A stretch of 17,614 nucleotides of DNA from CAZUHK01 sp964620345 (GTDB lineage: Bacteria > Planctomycetota > Phycisphaerae > Phycisphaerales > Zrk34): contig CAZUHK010000042.1 of NCBI GenBank assembly GCA_964620345.1, forward strand, positions 1-17,614. The letters are read 5' to 3'. Made by a program: the position numbers and the translations under genes. Positions 1 through 9,743 of this stretch are shown piece after piece (within the stretch, counting starts at the first letter, position 1; each line of letters starts with the position of its first letter). Under the pieces are notes generated by a model. The model worked only from the letters and a program-made list of their open reading frames with translations. It was not told the DNA's origin and ran no database searches.

Positions 1-190
1 GGCAAATGGCGTCGGGCCCGTGCAGGGTACTGGGGGCAACGATGCAACGCGGCCTTTGATTGGGCTTCGATCACGGACCGCGCCGGGCTTCGAACGCCCG
101 CCTTCATTGCTCGGACCAGATCGCACGTGGCCGATGCGCCGCCGCGGGCCGTGCACCCTTGGCCGGCGTCGACACCGCCGGTGCCGCCCG
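1..190. other. Upstream region of gyrA, no gene supported
   Basis: This stretch precedes the gyrA promoter. Reading frame 1 on the + strand is open from the window edge to a TAA at 214-216, so it could be the tail of an upstream gene, but the encoded peptide is Arg/Ala/Pro-rich and I recognise no family in it. Other short frames here are of the kind that GC-rich DNA produces by chance. I see no tRNA, repeat or clear terminator. Confidence 0.4.
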
Positions 191-220
191 TTCGCTCCAC
201 CCCGGGAAATGCCGTATAAT
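191..220 (+). promoter_or_regulatory. Putative sigma70-type promoter of gyrA
   Basis: A perfect -10 hexamer TATAAT lies at 215-220, AT-rich against GC-rich surroundings. A weak -35 candidate TTCGCT at 191-196 gives an 18-nt spacer. The expected transcription start is near 227, leaving a leader of about 44 nt before the gyrA ATG at 271. The -10 is convincing and the -35 is poor. Confidence 0.6.
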
Positions 221-270
221 CTTTGCTTCGATCCACCCCTCGCATCTTGCTAAGCCCCCCGGATTTGCCC

Positions 271-2965
<2,695 letters not shown>

Positions 2966-2976
<11 letters not shown>

Positions 2977-3301
2977 AAACTGGTCGGACCGGATCGTGCT
3001 GGTCGAGCTGGAGAACGAGCCGCAGTTCAGCGAGGAGATGCAGAACCTGCGCGATCAGCTCGATGCGCATCCGCGCGACGTGGTGATCAACCTCGCCTCG
3101 GTGACCCTCGTCAACTCATCGAACATCGCTCAACTGCTGCGCGCCAGGAAGCAGTGCGTCCAGGCCGACCGCAAGCTGCGCCTCGCGGCGGTGGACGACG
3201 CGGTCTGGACCGTGCTGAGCGTGATGGGCCTGGACAAGGTCTTCGAGTTCGCCCAGGACGTGCCGACCGCCCTGGCCGGCCTGCAGATGAATGAAACCTG
3301 A
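2966..3301 (+). CDS. STAS-domain protein (anti-sigma-factor-antagonist-like)
   Basis: The 111-aa product is one STAS domain, the fold of SpoIIAA/RsbV-type anti-anti-sigma factors. These bind partner-switching kinases and are controlled by phosphorylation of a serine. The diagnostic stretch is residues 42-58, NLASVTLVNSSNIAQLL, aligning with the family's DLSxVxxIDSSGLxxLL; S51/S52 sit at the phosphorylation position. The conserved Asp before the serines is Asn (N50) and the Gly after them is Asn (N53), so phosphorylation control may differ. ATG 2966 begins inside the end of gyrA, an 11-nt overlap that implies translational coupling. An upstream in-frame start at 2903 would lie deep in gyrA and add non-domain sequence. 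No cognate kinase or sigma factor lies nearby, so the partner is unknown. Confidence 0.82.
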
Positions 3302-3446
3302 CCCACCCCAAGCCAAGTCAGAGCGAAGCGGCGGCTCGGGTTCTGCCCGGCGACCGCGATCCGCCCGCCGCTGGCTCAACCGCTTCATCGGCATCCTCAT
3401 CGGCGCCACCCTCGGCTACCTCGCCGCCGCCTGGGCCGGCCTCTGA
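3291..3446 (+). CDS. Small 51-aa single-pass membrane protein
   Basis: This short frame begins at an ATG inside the end of the STAS gene (11-nt overlap) and runs to TGA at 3444-3446. Residues 1-27 are polar and basic, with an Arg cluster at 20-27. Residues 32-51 form one hydrophobic segment, FIGILIGATLGYLAAAWAGL, that ends the protein. Small residues recur every fourth position (G34, G38, G42, A46, G50), a glycine-zipper pattern typical of packed transmembrane helices. The basic side would stay in the cytoplasm. I recognise no family. The overlap, the coherent helix and the lack of a better use for this DNA support a real gene, possibly a membrane partner of the STAS protein (inference). Confidence 0.6.
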   Translation: MKPDPPQAKSERSGGSGSARRPRSARRWLNRFIGILIGATLGYLAAAWAGL

Positions 3447-3599
3447 GTTTCTGAAGAGTTCCCCTCAATCCCCCAAGCCCCACCATGACCCGTCCCCGGG
3501 CCTTGGCGGGATTCTCCCCCCGCCTTCGACCGCGACCGCTCCCCTTCTCGCCCCCCGACACCCGCCGAACAAAAGTTGAATCGACACCCAAACAAACAC

Positions 3600-3628
3600 T
3601 TGACATGGTGATTCCGTTCGGGTATTGT
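3600..3628 (+). promoter_or_regulatory. Strong sigma70-type promoter for the radical SAM gene
   Basis: A perfect -35 TTGACA at 3600-3605 is followed after exactly 17 nt by TATTGT at 3623-3628. The expected transcription start, about 7 nt further on, falls on or next to the ATG at 3636, so the transcript would have almost no 5' leader. Confidence 0.75.
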
Positions 3629-3635
3629 TCGGCGT

Positions 3636-4817
3636 ATGGTCCGAAACCTGAACATCAGCGGGCGGCAGCCGAACCCGCGGCCAGGCAGCCAACCGGCGAC
3701 CGGGGGCCGGGGGTGGCGCGGCCGCGGGGCACAGTCCAATCCCGCCAACCGGTTCGAGGCGCTTCGCCTGGACGTGATCGACCCGCCCGACACCGACTCG
3801 GGTGCCGACGCGATCGCCATCGACGAGCAGACCGATGCGATGGGCCGGCGCGTCCGCACGCAGGTGCTGGCCGATCACGCCAAGACCATCATCAACCGCG
3901 TCGACTCGCCCGACATGCCCTTTAAGTGGACGATCAACCCCTACCGCGGCTGCGAGCACGGCTGCGTCTACTGCTACGCCCGGCCGACCCACGAGACGCT
4001 GGGCTATTCGTCCGGCCTGGACTTCGAGACCAAGCTCCTGGCCAAGCTCGACGCGGCCCGGCTGCTCCGCAAGGAACTGGCCAGCCCCCGCTGGGCGCCG
4101 GACGGCGTGGCCGAGCCGATCGTGATGTCCGGTGTGACCGACCCCTACCAGCCGATCGAGGCCCGGGCGAACATCACCGGGCAGGTGCTGCGGGTGCTCG
4201 CCGAGGCCCGCCAGCCGGTGAGTATCGTCACCAAGAGCCGGCTGATCCTGCGCGACCTGGACCTTTTGCGCGAGCTGGCCCGCTTCAACGCGGTGCGCGT
4301 CGCGGTGAGCGTGACCACCCTGGACAACGATCTGGCGGCGCGGATGGAGCCGCGCGCCGCGGCGCCGAAGACGCGGCTGTGGACGATTCAGCGCCTGGCC
4401 TCGGCCGGGATCCCCGTCAGCGCGATGATCGCGCCGGTCGTGCCGGGCATCACCGACCGCGAGGTGCCGCGCCTGCTCAAGGCCGCGGCCGACGCCGGGG
4501 CGACCGCGGCCAACTGCATCCTGCTCCGCCTGCCCCATCAGAACAAGCAACTGTTCGACGACTGGCTCGCCGAGCACTACCCCCAACGCCGCCAGCACGT
4601 GATGAACCTGTTGCGCCAGACGCGCGGCGGTGAGCTGTACGACGCGACGTTCGGCACGCGTCTGCGCGGCACGGGGCCGTACGCCAGGCAACTCAACCAG
4701 ACCTTCGACATGTTCCGCCGCCGCTGGGGCCTGGCCGAATCGCCGCCCCCGATGAACGCCACCCACTTCCGCCGGCCCGACGCCCGCGAACAGCTCGCCC
4801 TCTTCGGCGCCGCCTGA
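3636..4817 (+). CDS. Radical SAM protein, spore-photoproduct-lyase-like (PA0069/Rv2578c group)
   Basis: The 393-aa product is a radical SAM enzyme with the 4Fe-4S-binding motif CEHGCVYCYA (C106, C110, C113), preceded by INPYRG and followed by the LDFETKLLAK stretch typical of this SPL-like group. Other family blocks are SGVTDPYQPIE and VSVTTLD. The substrate of the PA0069/Rv2578c group is, to my knowledge, not established; true spore photoproduct lyase activity is unlikely outside endospore formers. The start is well fixed: the conserved RGRGAQSNPANRFE block (about residues 28-41) must be included, an in-frame stop lies at 3609-3611, and no other ATG, GTG or TTG precedes that block. It appears to be a single-gene transcript, ending in a short region convergent with the GH95 gene. 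Confidence 0.9.
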   Translation: MVRNLNISGRQPNPRPGSQPATGGRGWRGRGAQSNPANRFEALRLDVIDPPDTDSGADAIAIDEQTDAMGRRVRTQVLADHAKTIINRVDSPDMPFKWTINPYRGCEHGCVYCYARPTHETLGYSSGLDFETKLLAKLDAARLLRKELASPRWAPDGVAEPIVMSGVTDPYQPIEARANITGQVLRVLAEARQPVSIVTKSRLILRDLDLLRELARFNAVRVAVSVTTLDNDLAARMEPRAAAPKTRLWTIQRLASAGIPVSAMIAPVVPGITDREVPRLLKAAADAGATAANCILLRLPHQNKQLFDDWLAEHYPQRRQHVMNLLRQTRGGELYDATFGTRLRGTGPYARQLNQTFDMFRRRWGLAESPPPMNATHFRRPDAREQLALFGAA

Positions 4818-4882
4818 GGTGAACGCCACCCAAAGCCCGCCCTGAGCAAGTCCGCAAGCAAACGGCGGGATCGGGATGGTCG

Positions 4883-4914
4883 TGAATCGGTGAATCGGTG
4901 AATCGGTGAATCAG
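4883..4914. repeat. Short tandem repeat, 4 x 8 bp
   Basis: Three perfect copies of TGAATCGG and a fourth, TGAATCAG, stand head to tail in the gap between two convergent genes. This is a simple microsatellite-type repeat, too short and without spacers to be a CRISPR. Confidence 0.85.
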
Positions 4915-4968
4915 TCAACCGGCCCCCTGGCCTCTCGCTGACACGGAACCCCCGGCGACGCCCCCCAA

Positions 4969-4998
4969 CAAGGCGAGGCCCGCCAAGGCGAGGCCCGC
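4969..4998. repeat. Tandem duplication of a 15-bp unit
   Basis: CAAGGCGAGGCCCGC occurs twice without a gap (4969-4983 and 4984-4998). The end of the second copy also forms the left arm of the hairpin at 4992-5010. Confidence 0.85.
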
Positions 4999-5010
4999 TT
5001 CCAGCGGGCC
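4992..5010. terminator. Possible terminator hairpin between convergent genes
   Basis: GGCCCGC, loop TTCCA, GCGGGCC makes a perfect 7-bp GC-only stem between the 3' ends of the radical SAM and GH95 genes. Neither strand has a T-run after it, so a role as intrinsic terminator is only suggested by position. Confidence 0.35.
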
Positions 5011-5051
5011 CGCGGCCCGGCGCCTGTTCGCCCCGCGCCCCCCGCCCCGGT

Positions 5052-7331
5052 TCAACCGATTCGCAGCGCCTTGGCCTCGCCCGCCTTCAGCTCAACTTCA
5101 ACCGCTTCGTCTACCGCCCCGCCGTCGAGGCGCTGGCCGGCGGGCGGTTGGATCAGCAGCGTCTGATCGCGGTCGGCGTGGAGGGTCGCGTCGGTCAGCT
5201 TGCCGTGGGCCCAGGTCATGTCGAGCGTCGCGCCGCCGCGCAGCTTCAGGCCCCGCACGCTGCCCGACGCCCACGCCTCGGGCCAAGCCGGCAGAAGGGC
5301 GACCCGGTCGGCGTGACTCTGCACGAGCATCTCGGCCACGCCGGCGGTGAAGCCGAAGTTGCCGTCGATCTGCAGCGGCGGGTGCGTGTCGAACAGGTTG
5401 GGCAGCATGCACTCGCTGAGCATCGTGCGCACGTTCTGATGGGCCAGCTCGGCGTCGAGCAGGCGGGCGTGGAAGTTGATCATCCAGGCCCGGCTCCAGC
5501 CGGTCTGCCCCCCGCCGTGCTCGAGCCGGCGCTCGAGCACCCGCCGCGCCGCCGCGAGCAAGCCCGGCGTGCGCCACGGGTCGATCTGCGTGCCCGGGTG
5601 CAGGCCGAACAGATGCGACACATGCCGATGGCCCGGCTCGGGTTCGTCGTGTTCTTCCATCCATTCCTGGATCTGCCCGTGCCGGCCGATCTGCAGCGGC
5701 GGCAGCTTGTCACACGCCGCGGCCAGGCGATCGCGCAGCTCGGCGTCGACGCCCAGCAACGCGGCGGCTTCGATCGTGTGGCCGAACAGCTCGCGCAGGA
5801 TCATGTTGTCCATCGTGCAGCCCATCGCGAGCTTGCCCACGGTGCCATCGGGCAGGCGGTAGCGGTTCTCCGGCGAGTCGCTGGGCCCGCACAGCAGTCG
5901 GCCTCGCTCGTCTTCCATCAGGTAATCCAAAAAGAATGCGCTGGCGCCGCGCATCAGCGGGTAGCCGACGTCGGCCAGCCAGCGCTGATCGCCCGTGAAC
6001 AGGTACCGCTCCCAGGCGTGATCGCACAGCCAGGCACCGCCCATCGGCCACAGCCCGCAGCCCGCACCGTCGCCGGGCACGGTGAAGCCCCACGGATCGG
6101 AAATGTGGTGCAGCACCCACCCGTCGCAGCCGTAGTGCACCTTCGCCGTCCGACGACCGCTGGGCGCCACGCAATCGCTGAGCCAGTCGAACAGCGGCTC
6201 GGCCAGCTCGCTCAACCCGCACACTTCGGCCGGCCAGTAGTTCATCTGCATGTTGATGTTCACGTGGAAGTCGCTGCTCCACTGAGGCGTCAGGCCCTGG
6301 GCCCAGATGCCCTGGAGGTTCATCGGCAGGCCGCCCGGCCGGCTGGCGCTGATCATGAGGTACCGACCGAAGTCGAACGCCAGCCGCGCCAGGTCCGGGT
6401 CGTCTGCCCCGCCGCGCACGCGCGCCAGGCGATCGGGCGTGGGCATCGCGCGCACGTCGTCCGGCGTGCCGGCGATGTCCAGCGCCATGCGATCGAACCA
6501 CTGCCGATGGTCCGCGACGTGCGATTCGCACAGCGTGTCGAACGCCTTGGCCGCGGCGCGGTCGAGGTTGGCAGCGGCGGTTTTGGCAAACGCCTGGTCG
6601 CCCCGATAGTCCGTCGCCGCGGTCAGCAGCAGCGTGATCGTGTCGGCGCCTTCGACGTGCAGCCGCCGACCGGTCACGCGCACCGACCCGCCATCGGGCA
6701 TCGCGCGCAGCAGCGTGCGGAATCGCGTGCCGTGCTCACCGGCCCGGCCGAGCAGCTCGATCGTGTCGTCGGCGACCTTGCCCGGCTGAGCGTTGGTCGC
6801 GCGCTGCAGTTCGAACCACGCAGACAGGCCGCCTGGCCGATCGCAGGTCAGGTGGATCACCAGCACCTCATCGGGCGCGCTGACGAACACGGCGCGCTCG
6901 AACGTCGCCCCGCCGCAGACGTACCGCACGCCGGCCGTGGCGGTGTCCAGGTCCAGCCAGCGCTGGTACTGCTCGAAGTCGTACTCGTGGCCGGCCAGGC
7001 CGAACGTGAGCGTGCCCATCTCCTGGTAGGGTTCGAGGCGTGAGGGCGCGCCCATCATGCTCGCCTCGGCGAGGAACTCGGCGTCGTTGGGCTTGCCGTC
7101 GAGCAGTAAATGGCGCACGTTCGGCAAAGCGTTGAGCGCATCGGGGTTGGTCCGGTCGATCGGCGAGCGCGACCAGATCGATTCCTCGTTGAGGCCGATG
7201 CGCTCCTGGCCGACGTTGCCGAAGATCATCGCGCCCAGCCGACCGTTGCCGATCGGCATGGCGTGTTCCCAGTTGCGGCCGGCGGGGCCGGTGAGTCGGA
7301 TGCGATGGCGATGCGGGTCGGATGCGTTCAT
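5052..7331 (-). CDS. Glycoside hydrolase family 95 (alpha-L-fucosidase type)
   Basis: GH95 enzymes are inverting hydrolases; most characterised members remove alpha-1,2-linked L-fucose, and some act on alpha-L-galactose. The 759-aa product fits the family's usual length, with the N-terminal sandwich domain (WEHAMPIGNGRLGAMIFG, residues 21-38) and an (alpha/alpha)6 barrel. Counterparts of the catalytic residues in Bifidobacterium AfcA are visible: N358 and N360 in HVNINMQMNYWP, E488 in SPEN (general acid), and D656 in QIDGNFG. ATG 7331 is chosen because AAAGG stands 5 nt before it and the family homology begins at once. I see no signal peptide, so the enzyme is probably cytoplasmic and would act on imported oligosaccharides (inference). 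No transporter or other carbohydrate gene is adjacent. It is divergent from clpP1. Confidence 0.9.
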   Translation of the reverse strand: MNASDPHRHRIRLTGPAGRNWEHAMPIGNGRLGAMIFGNVGQERIGLNEESIWSRSPIDRTNPDALNALPNVRHLLLDGKPNDAEFLAEASMMGAPSRLEPYQEMGTLTFGLAGHEYDFEQYQRWLDLDTATAGVRYVCGGATFERAVFVSAPDEVLVIHLTCDRPGGLSAWFELQRATNAQPGKVADDTIELLGRAGEHGTRFRTLLRAMPDGGSVRVTGRRLHVEGADTITLLLTAATDYRGDQAFAKTAAANLDRAAAKAFDTLCESHVADHRQWFDRMALDIAGTPDDVRAMPTPDRLARVRGGADDPDLARLAFDFGRYLMISASRPGGLPMNLQGIWAQGLTPQWSSDFHVNINMQMNYWPAEVCGLSELAEPLFDWLSDCVAPSGRRTAKVHYGCDGWVLHHISDPWGFTVPGDGAGCGLWPMGGAWLCDHAWERYLFTGDQRWLADVGYPLMRGASAFFLDYLMEDERGRLLCGPSDSPENRYRLPDGTVGKLAMGCTMDNMILRELFGHTIEAAALLGVDAELRDRLAAACDKLPPLQIGRHGQIQEWMEEHDEPEPGHRHVSHLFGLHPGTQIDPWRTPGLLAAARRVLERRLEHGGGQTGWSRAWMINFHARLLDAELAHQNVRTMLSECMLPNLFDTHPPLQIDGNFGFTAGVAEMLVQSHADRVALLPAWPEAWASGSVRGLKLRGGATLDMTWAHGKLTDATLHADRDQTLLIQPPAGQRLDGGAVDEAVEVELKAGEAKALRIG

Positions 7332-7378
7332 GGTGGCCTTTGGTTCAGGGCGGGTATGGTACGGGCGTGGCGGGGCGA

Positions 7379-7408
7379 TTGGAATGGTCGGCAAGCCGCC
7401 ACTAAGAT
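7379..7408 (+). promoter_or_regulatory. Putative promoter of the clpP operon
   Basis: TTGGAA at 7379-7384 and TAAGAT at 7403-7408 are separated by 18 nt; each matches the sigma70 consensus at four of six positions. The expected start, near 7415, leaves about 50 nt before the clpP1 ATG. It lies in the 134-nt divergent gap shared with the GH95 gene. Confidence 0.4.
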
Positions 7409-7465
7409 GCGTCTCGCCGCGTCGGCCCGACGCCGGCCGCCGCCGTCCTCGCAACAGGTTTGACG

Positions 7466-8116
7466 ATGAAACACCCGCTTGATCTCTTCCAGCAGCACCC
7501 GCATCTGATGGACCCGCAGCTCAGCCCCGCGGCCCCGCCGGGCATGCAGCGCTACCGCGAGATGACCATCGATGAGATGCTGCTGGAAAACCGCGTACTC
7601 TTCCTCGTGGGCCCGATCAACTACCAGTCGGCCACGAGCTTGATCATGCGGATGCTCTACCTGTCCAACCAGAACAAGGCCAACGACATCCACCTGTACA
7701 TCAACTCGCCCGGCGGCAGCGTGGACGACACGCTGGCGATCTACGACACGATGAAGTTCGTCCCCTGCCCCGTGGCGACGTACTGCATCGGCCGGGCGAT
7801 GAGCGGCGGGGCGATCGTGCTCGCCGCCGGTGAAAAGGGCAAGCGCCACATCCTGCCCCACGCCAAGGTGATGATCCACCAGCCCTACGGAGGGATCACC
7901 GGCCAGGCGGCCGACATCGAGATCCAGGCCGAGGAAATCCTCAAGAGCAAGAAGATCCTCAACGACCTGATGGGCGAGCTGACCGGCCAGACGCCCGACC
8001 AGATCACCGAAGACTCGGAGCGCGACAAGTACTTCGACGCCCAGACGGCGAAGGACTACGGCCTGGTCGACGAGGTGCTCGAAACCAGCCCCGAATCCAA
8101 GTCCAAGAGCGCCTGA
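7466..8116 (+). CDS. clpP: ATP-dependent Clp protease proteolytic subunit, divergent paralog (ClpP1)
   Basis: This is a serine peptidase of the ClpP family (S14), which forms barrel-shaped tetradecamers that degrade substrates fed by ClpX- or ClpA/C-type unfoldases. The 216-aa product keeps the triad S113 (in GRAMSGGA), H138 (MIHQPYGG) and D187 (SERDKYF). The active-site context is unusual: GRAMSGGA replaces the common GMAASMGA, and SPGGSVDDTLAIYDT replaces SPGGSVxAGLAIYDT. About 30 residues rich in Pro, Gln and His precede the core and may be a propeptide. ATG 7466 has CAGG 7 nt upstream; an in-frame TTG at 7460 is a less likely start. The clpP2 gene follows after 21 nt, so the two products may assemble into a mixed ClpP1P2 barrel (inference). 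Confidence 0.93.
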   Translation: MKHPLDLFQQHPHLMDPQLSPAAPPGMQRYREMTIDEMLLENRVLFLVGPINYQSATSLIMRMLYLSNQNKANDIHLYINSPGGSVDDTLAIYDTMKFVPCPVATYCIGRAMSGGAIVLAAGEKGKRHILPHAKVMIHQPYGGITGQAADIEIQAEEILKSKKILNDLMGELTGQTPDQITEDSERDKYFDAQTAKDYGLVDEVLETSPESKSKSA

Positions 8117-8137
8117 CCGCGCGGAGCGAACGACGAT

Positions 8138-8776
8138 ATGCCCAACCTGATCCCCATGGTGATCGAGAAGACCGGCCGCGGCGAGCGGGCGTATGACATC
8201 TACTCGCGGCTGCTCAAGGACCGCGTGATCTTCCTCGGCGGCGCCGTCGACGACGACGGGGCCAACCTGATCATCGCCCAGATGCTGTTTTTGTCCAACG
8301 AAGACGCCAAGGCCGACATCCACTTCTACATCAACTCACCCGGCGGCTCAATCAGCGCGGGGCTGGCGATCTACGACACGATGCAGTTCGTCCGCCCGGC
8401 GGTCGCCACGTACTGCGTGGGCATGGCCGCGAGCATGGGCGCGTGGCTGCTGGCCGCCGGGGACGCCGGCAAGCGGTTCAGCTTGCCCAACAGCCGCGTG
8501 CTGCTGCACCAGCCGCTGATCGGCGGGGTCATGGAAGGCACCGCGACCGACCTGGGCATCCAGGCCCAGGAGATGATCAACATCCGCAACCGCATGTACC
8601 AGATCATGCACAAGCACACCGGCGCCGACGTCGAGCAGATCGCCCGCGACTGCGACCGCGACAAGTGGCTCAGCGCCGAGCAGGCGCGGGACTACGGCTC
8701 CAGGGGCGTGGTCGATGAAGTGCTCGAACGCCTGCCCGACCACTTCGGCGCCGGCCACGAGTCCGACGAAGACTGA
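8138..8776 (+). CDS. clpP: ATP-dependent Clp protease proteolytic subunit, canonical (ClpP2)
   Basis: The 212-aa product is a standard ClpP peptidase with S99 in GMAASMGA, H124 in LLHQPL and D175 in DCDRDKW. The handle region and the SPGGSISAGLAIYDT block match the consensus. Near the C-terminus DYGSRGVVDEV has about three extra residues compared with the usual YGLVDEV. A GGAG lies 11 nt before ATG 8138. The gene sits between clpP1 and the zinc-ribbon gene on one apparent transcript. No clpX, clpA or clpC is present in the window, so the unfoldase must be encoded elsewhere. Being canonical, it is more likely than its neighbour to be the main active ring. Confidence 0.95.
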   Translation: MPNLIPMVIEKTGRGERAYDIYSRLLKDRVIFLGGAVDDDGANLIIAQMLFLSNEDAKADIHFYINSPGGSISAGLAIYDTMQFVRPAVATYCVGMAASMGAWLLAAGDAGKRFSLPNSRVLLHQPLIGGVMEGTATDLGIQAQEMINIRNRMYQIMHKHTGADVEQIARDCDRDKWLSAEQARDYGSRGVVDEVLERLPDHFGAGHESDED

Positions 8777-8797
8777 TCCGCATCCGGAGCCCTCGCC

Positions 8798-9658
8798 GTG
8801 CACGATGAGGGATACGTCCGTTGCTCGCACTGCCGCGGCTTCTACGAAGCCGACCGGGCCAAGTGCAAGTGGTGCGAATACGACACGGTGTTCATCGGCG
8901 CCGATGACAAGCCGATCGTCTACCCCGACCGCGAAACGGTGCGAGCGATTCAGTTGGCCGAGTTCGAGCGGTTGCCCGAGGAGGCCCAGGCCGATTACAT
9001 GAAGCCACCGGCGGACCACCCGTCGCTGATCTGCGGCTGCCTGCACTGCGGGCCCGGCGGCCACGGGTTTGAGGCCATCGAGATGCGCTGGCACCCGGTC
9101 GAAAAGATGTGGTGCTGCCCCTGCACGACCTGCGGGGGGCGCGGGTTCGAATTCGACATCCACCCGCTGGGGCCGGTCCGCCACTGCGCCGGCTGCGACG
9201 GGTGGTACACGCCCGACGCCGACACGCCCAAAGACGCCGGCTGCCCCGCCTGCGGCTGCAAAGAATACTCCGGCTTGGTCGAGGAGGACGATCTGGAGTC
9301 GGCCCGGTGGGAGCTGGACGACGCGCTGGCCCTGCTGGACGACGTGCTTGACCGCGCGATCAAGGGCGAGCTGGAATACCAGCCGCGCCCGACGCCGCTG
9401 GACTTCGAAGACGACCCGCTGCCGTGGCAGGCCGACGACGAGGTGAATGCGGTCCCCAGCGCCTCGCCCGACAACGCCGGCGAAGACTGGCAGGACGACT
9501 TGCAGCCCTGGTACCCGGGCAAGGACGAGGACGATGAGCGCGATGAGCTCGGCGGCAAACCCCGCCGACCCGATGACATCGACCACCCCAGCCCGCCGCT
9601 GCACCGCCACCACCGGCCCACCGACGGCCCGGACGACGCGGACGACATCCCTTTCTGA
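8798..9658 (+). CDS. Cysteine-rich zinc-ribbon protein with SSB-like acidic C-terminal tail
   Basis: I do not recognise this 286-aa protein as a named family. The N-terminal 155 residues hold 16 cysteines, mostly in CxxC pairs (C9/C12, C23/C26, C81/C84, C109/C112, C130/C133, C149/C152), suggesting several zinc ribbons or rubredoxin-like knuckles. Residues about 160-190 are acidic and probably helical. The remainder is a disordered linker rich in Asp, Pro and His. The protein ends exactly in DDADDIPF, very like the DDDIPF tip of bacterial single-stranded-DNA-binding protein that recruits replication and repair enzymes. No OB-fold is apparent. GTG 8798 is the start, with GGAG 8 nt upstream; the nearby ATG at 8805 is out of frame. 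It lies 21 nt after clpP2, so an adaptor or substrate role with ClpP is possible but unproven. Confidence 0.8.
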   Translation: MHDEGYVRCSHCRGFYEADRAKCKWCEYDTVFIGADDKPIVYPDRETVRAIQLAEFERLPEEAQADYMKPPADHPSLICGCLHCGPGGHGFEAIEMRWHPVEKMWCCPCTTCGGRGFEFDIHPLGPVRHCAGCDGWYTPDADTPKDAGCPACGCKEYSGLVEEDDLESARWELDDALALLDDVLDRAIKGELEYQPRPTPLDFEDDPLPWQADDEVNAVPSASPDNAGEDWQDDLQPWYPGKDEDDERDELGGKPRRPDDIDHPSPPLHRHHRPTDGPDDADDIPF

Positions 9659-9743
9659 TCGCGCCGATCGCACCGGATCAGCCCCGATCACCCACCAAAA
9701 CCATCCTCGCCCACGAGTAACCAACACCGATGAACCATCCGGG

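Noticed and set aside
20..253. Small + strand gene in the gyrA upstream region
   Set aside because: It runs through the gyrA promoter, is Arg/Pro-rich with no ribosome site, and resembles no known protein.
223..270. TTG at 223 as the gyrA start
   Set aside because: It lies only 3 nt after the TATAAT box, at or before the expected transcription start, and would add residues not related to GyrA.
3485..3925. + strand open frame overlapping the radical SAM promoter and 5' part
   Set aside because: It crosses a near-consensus promoter and is out of frame with the certain radical SAM gene; its composition is typical of a shadow frame.
4883..4914. CRISPR-like array
   Set aside because: The 8-bp units are directly contiguous, without spacers, and only four copies exist; a microsatellite fits better.
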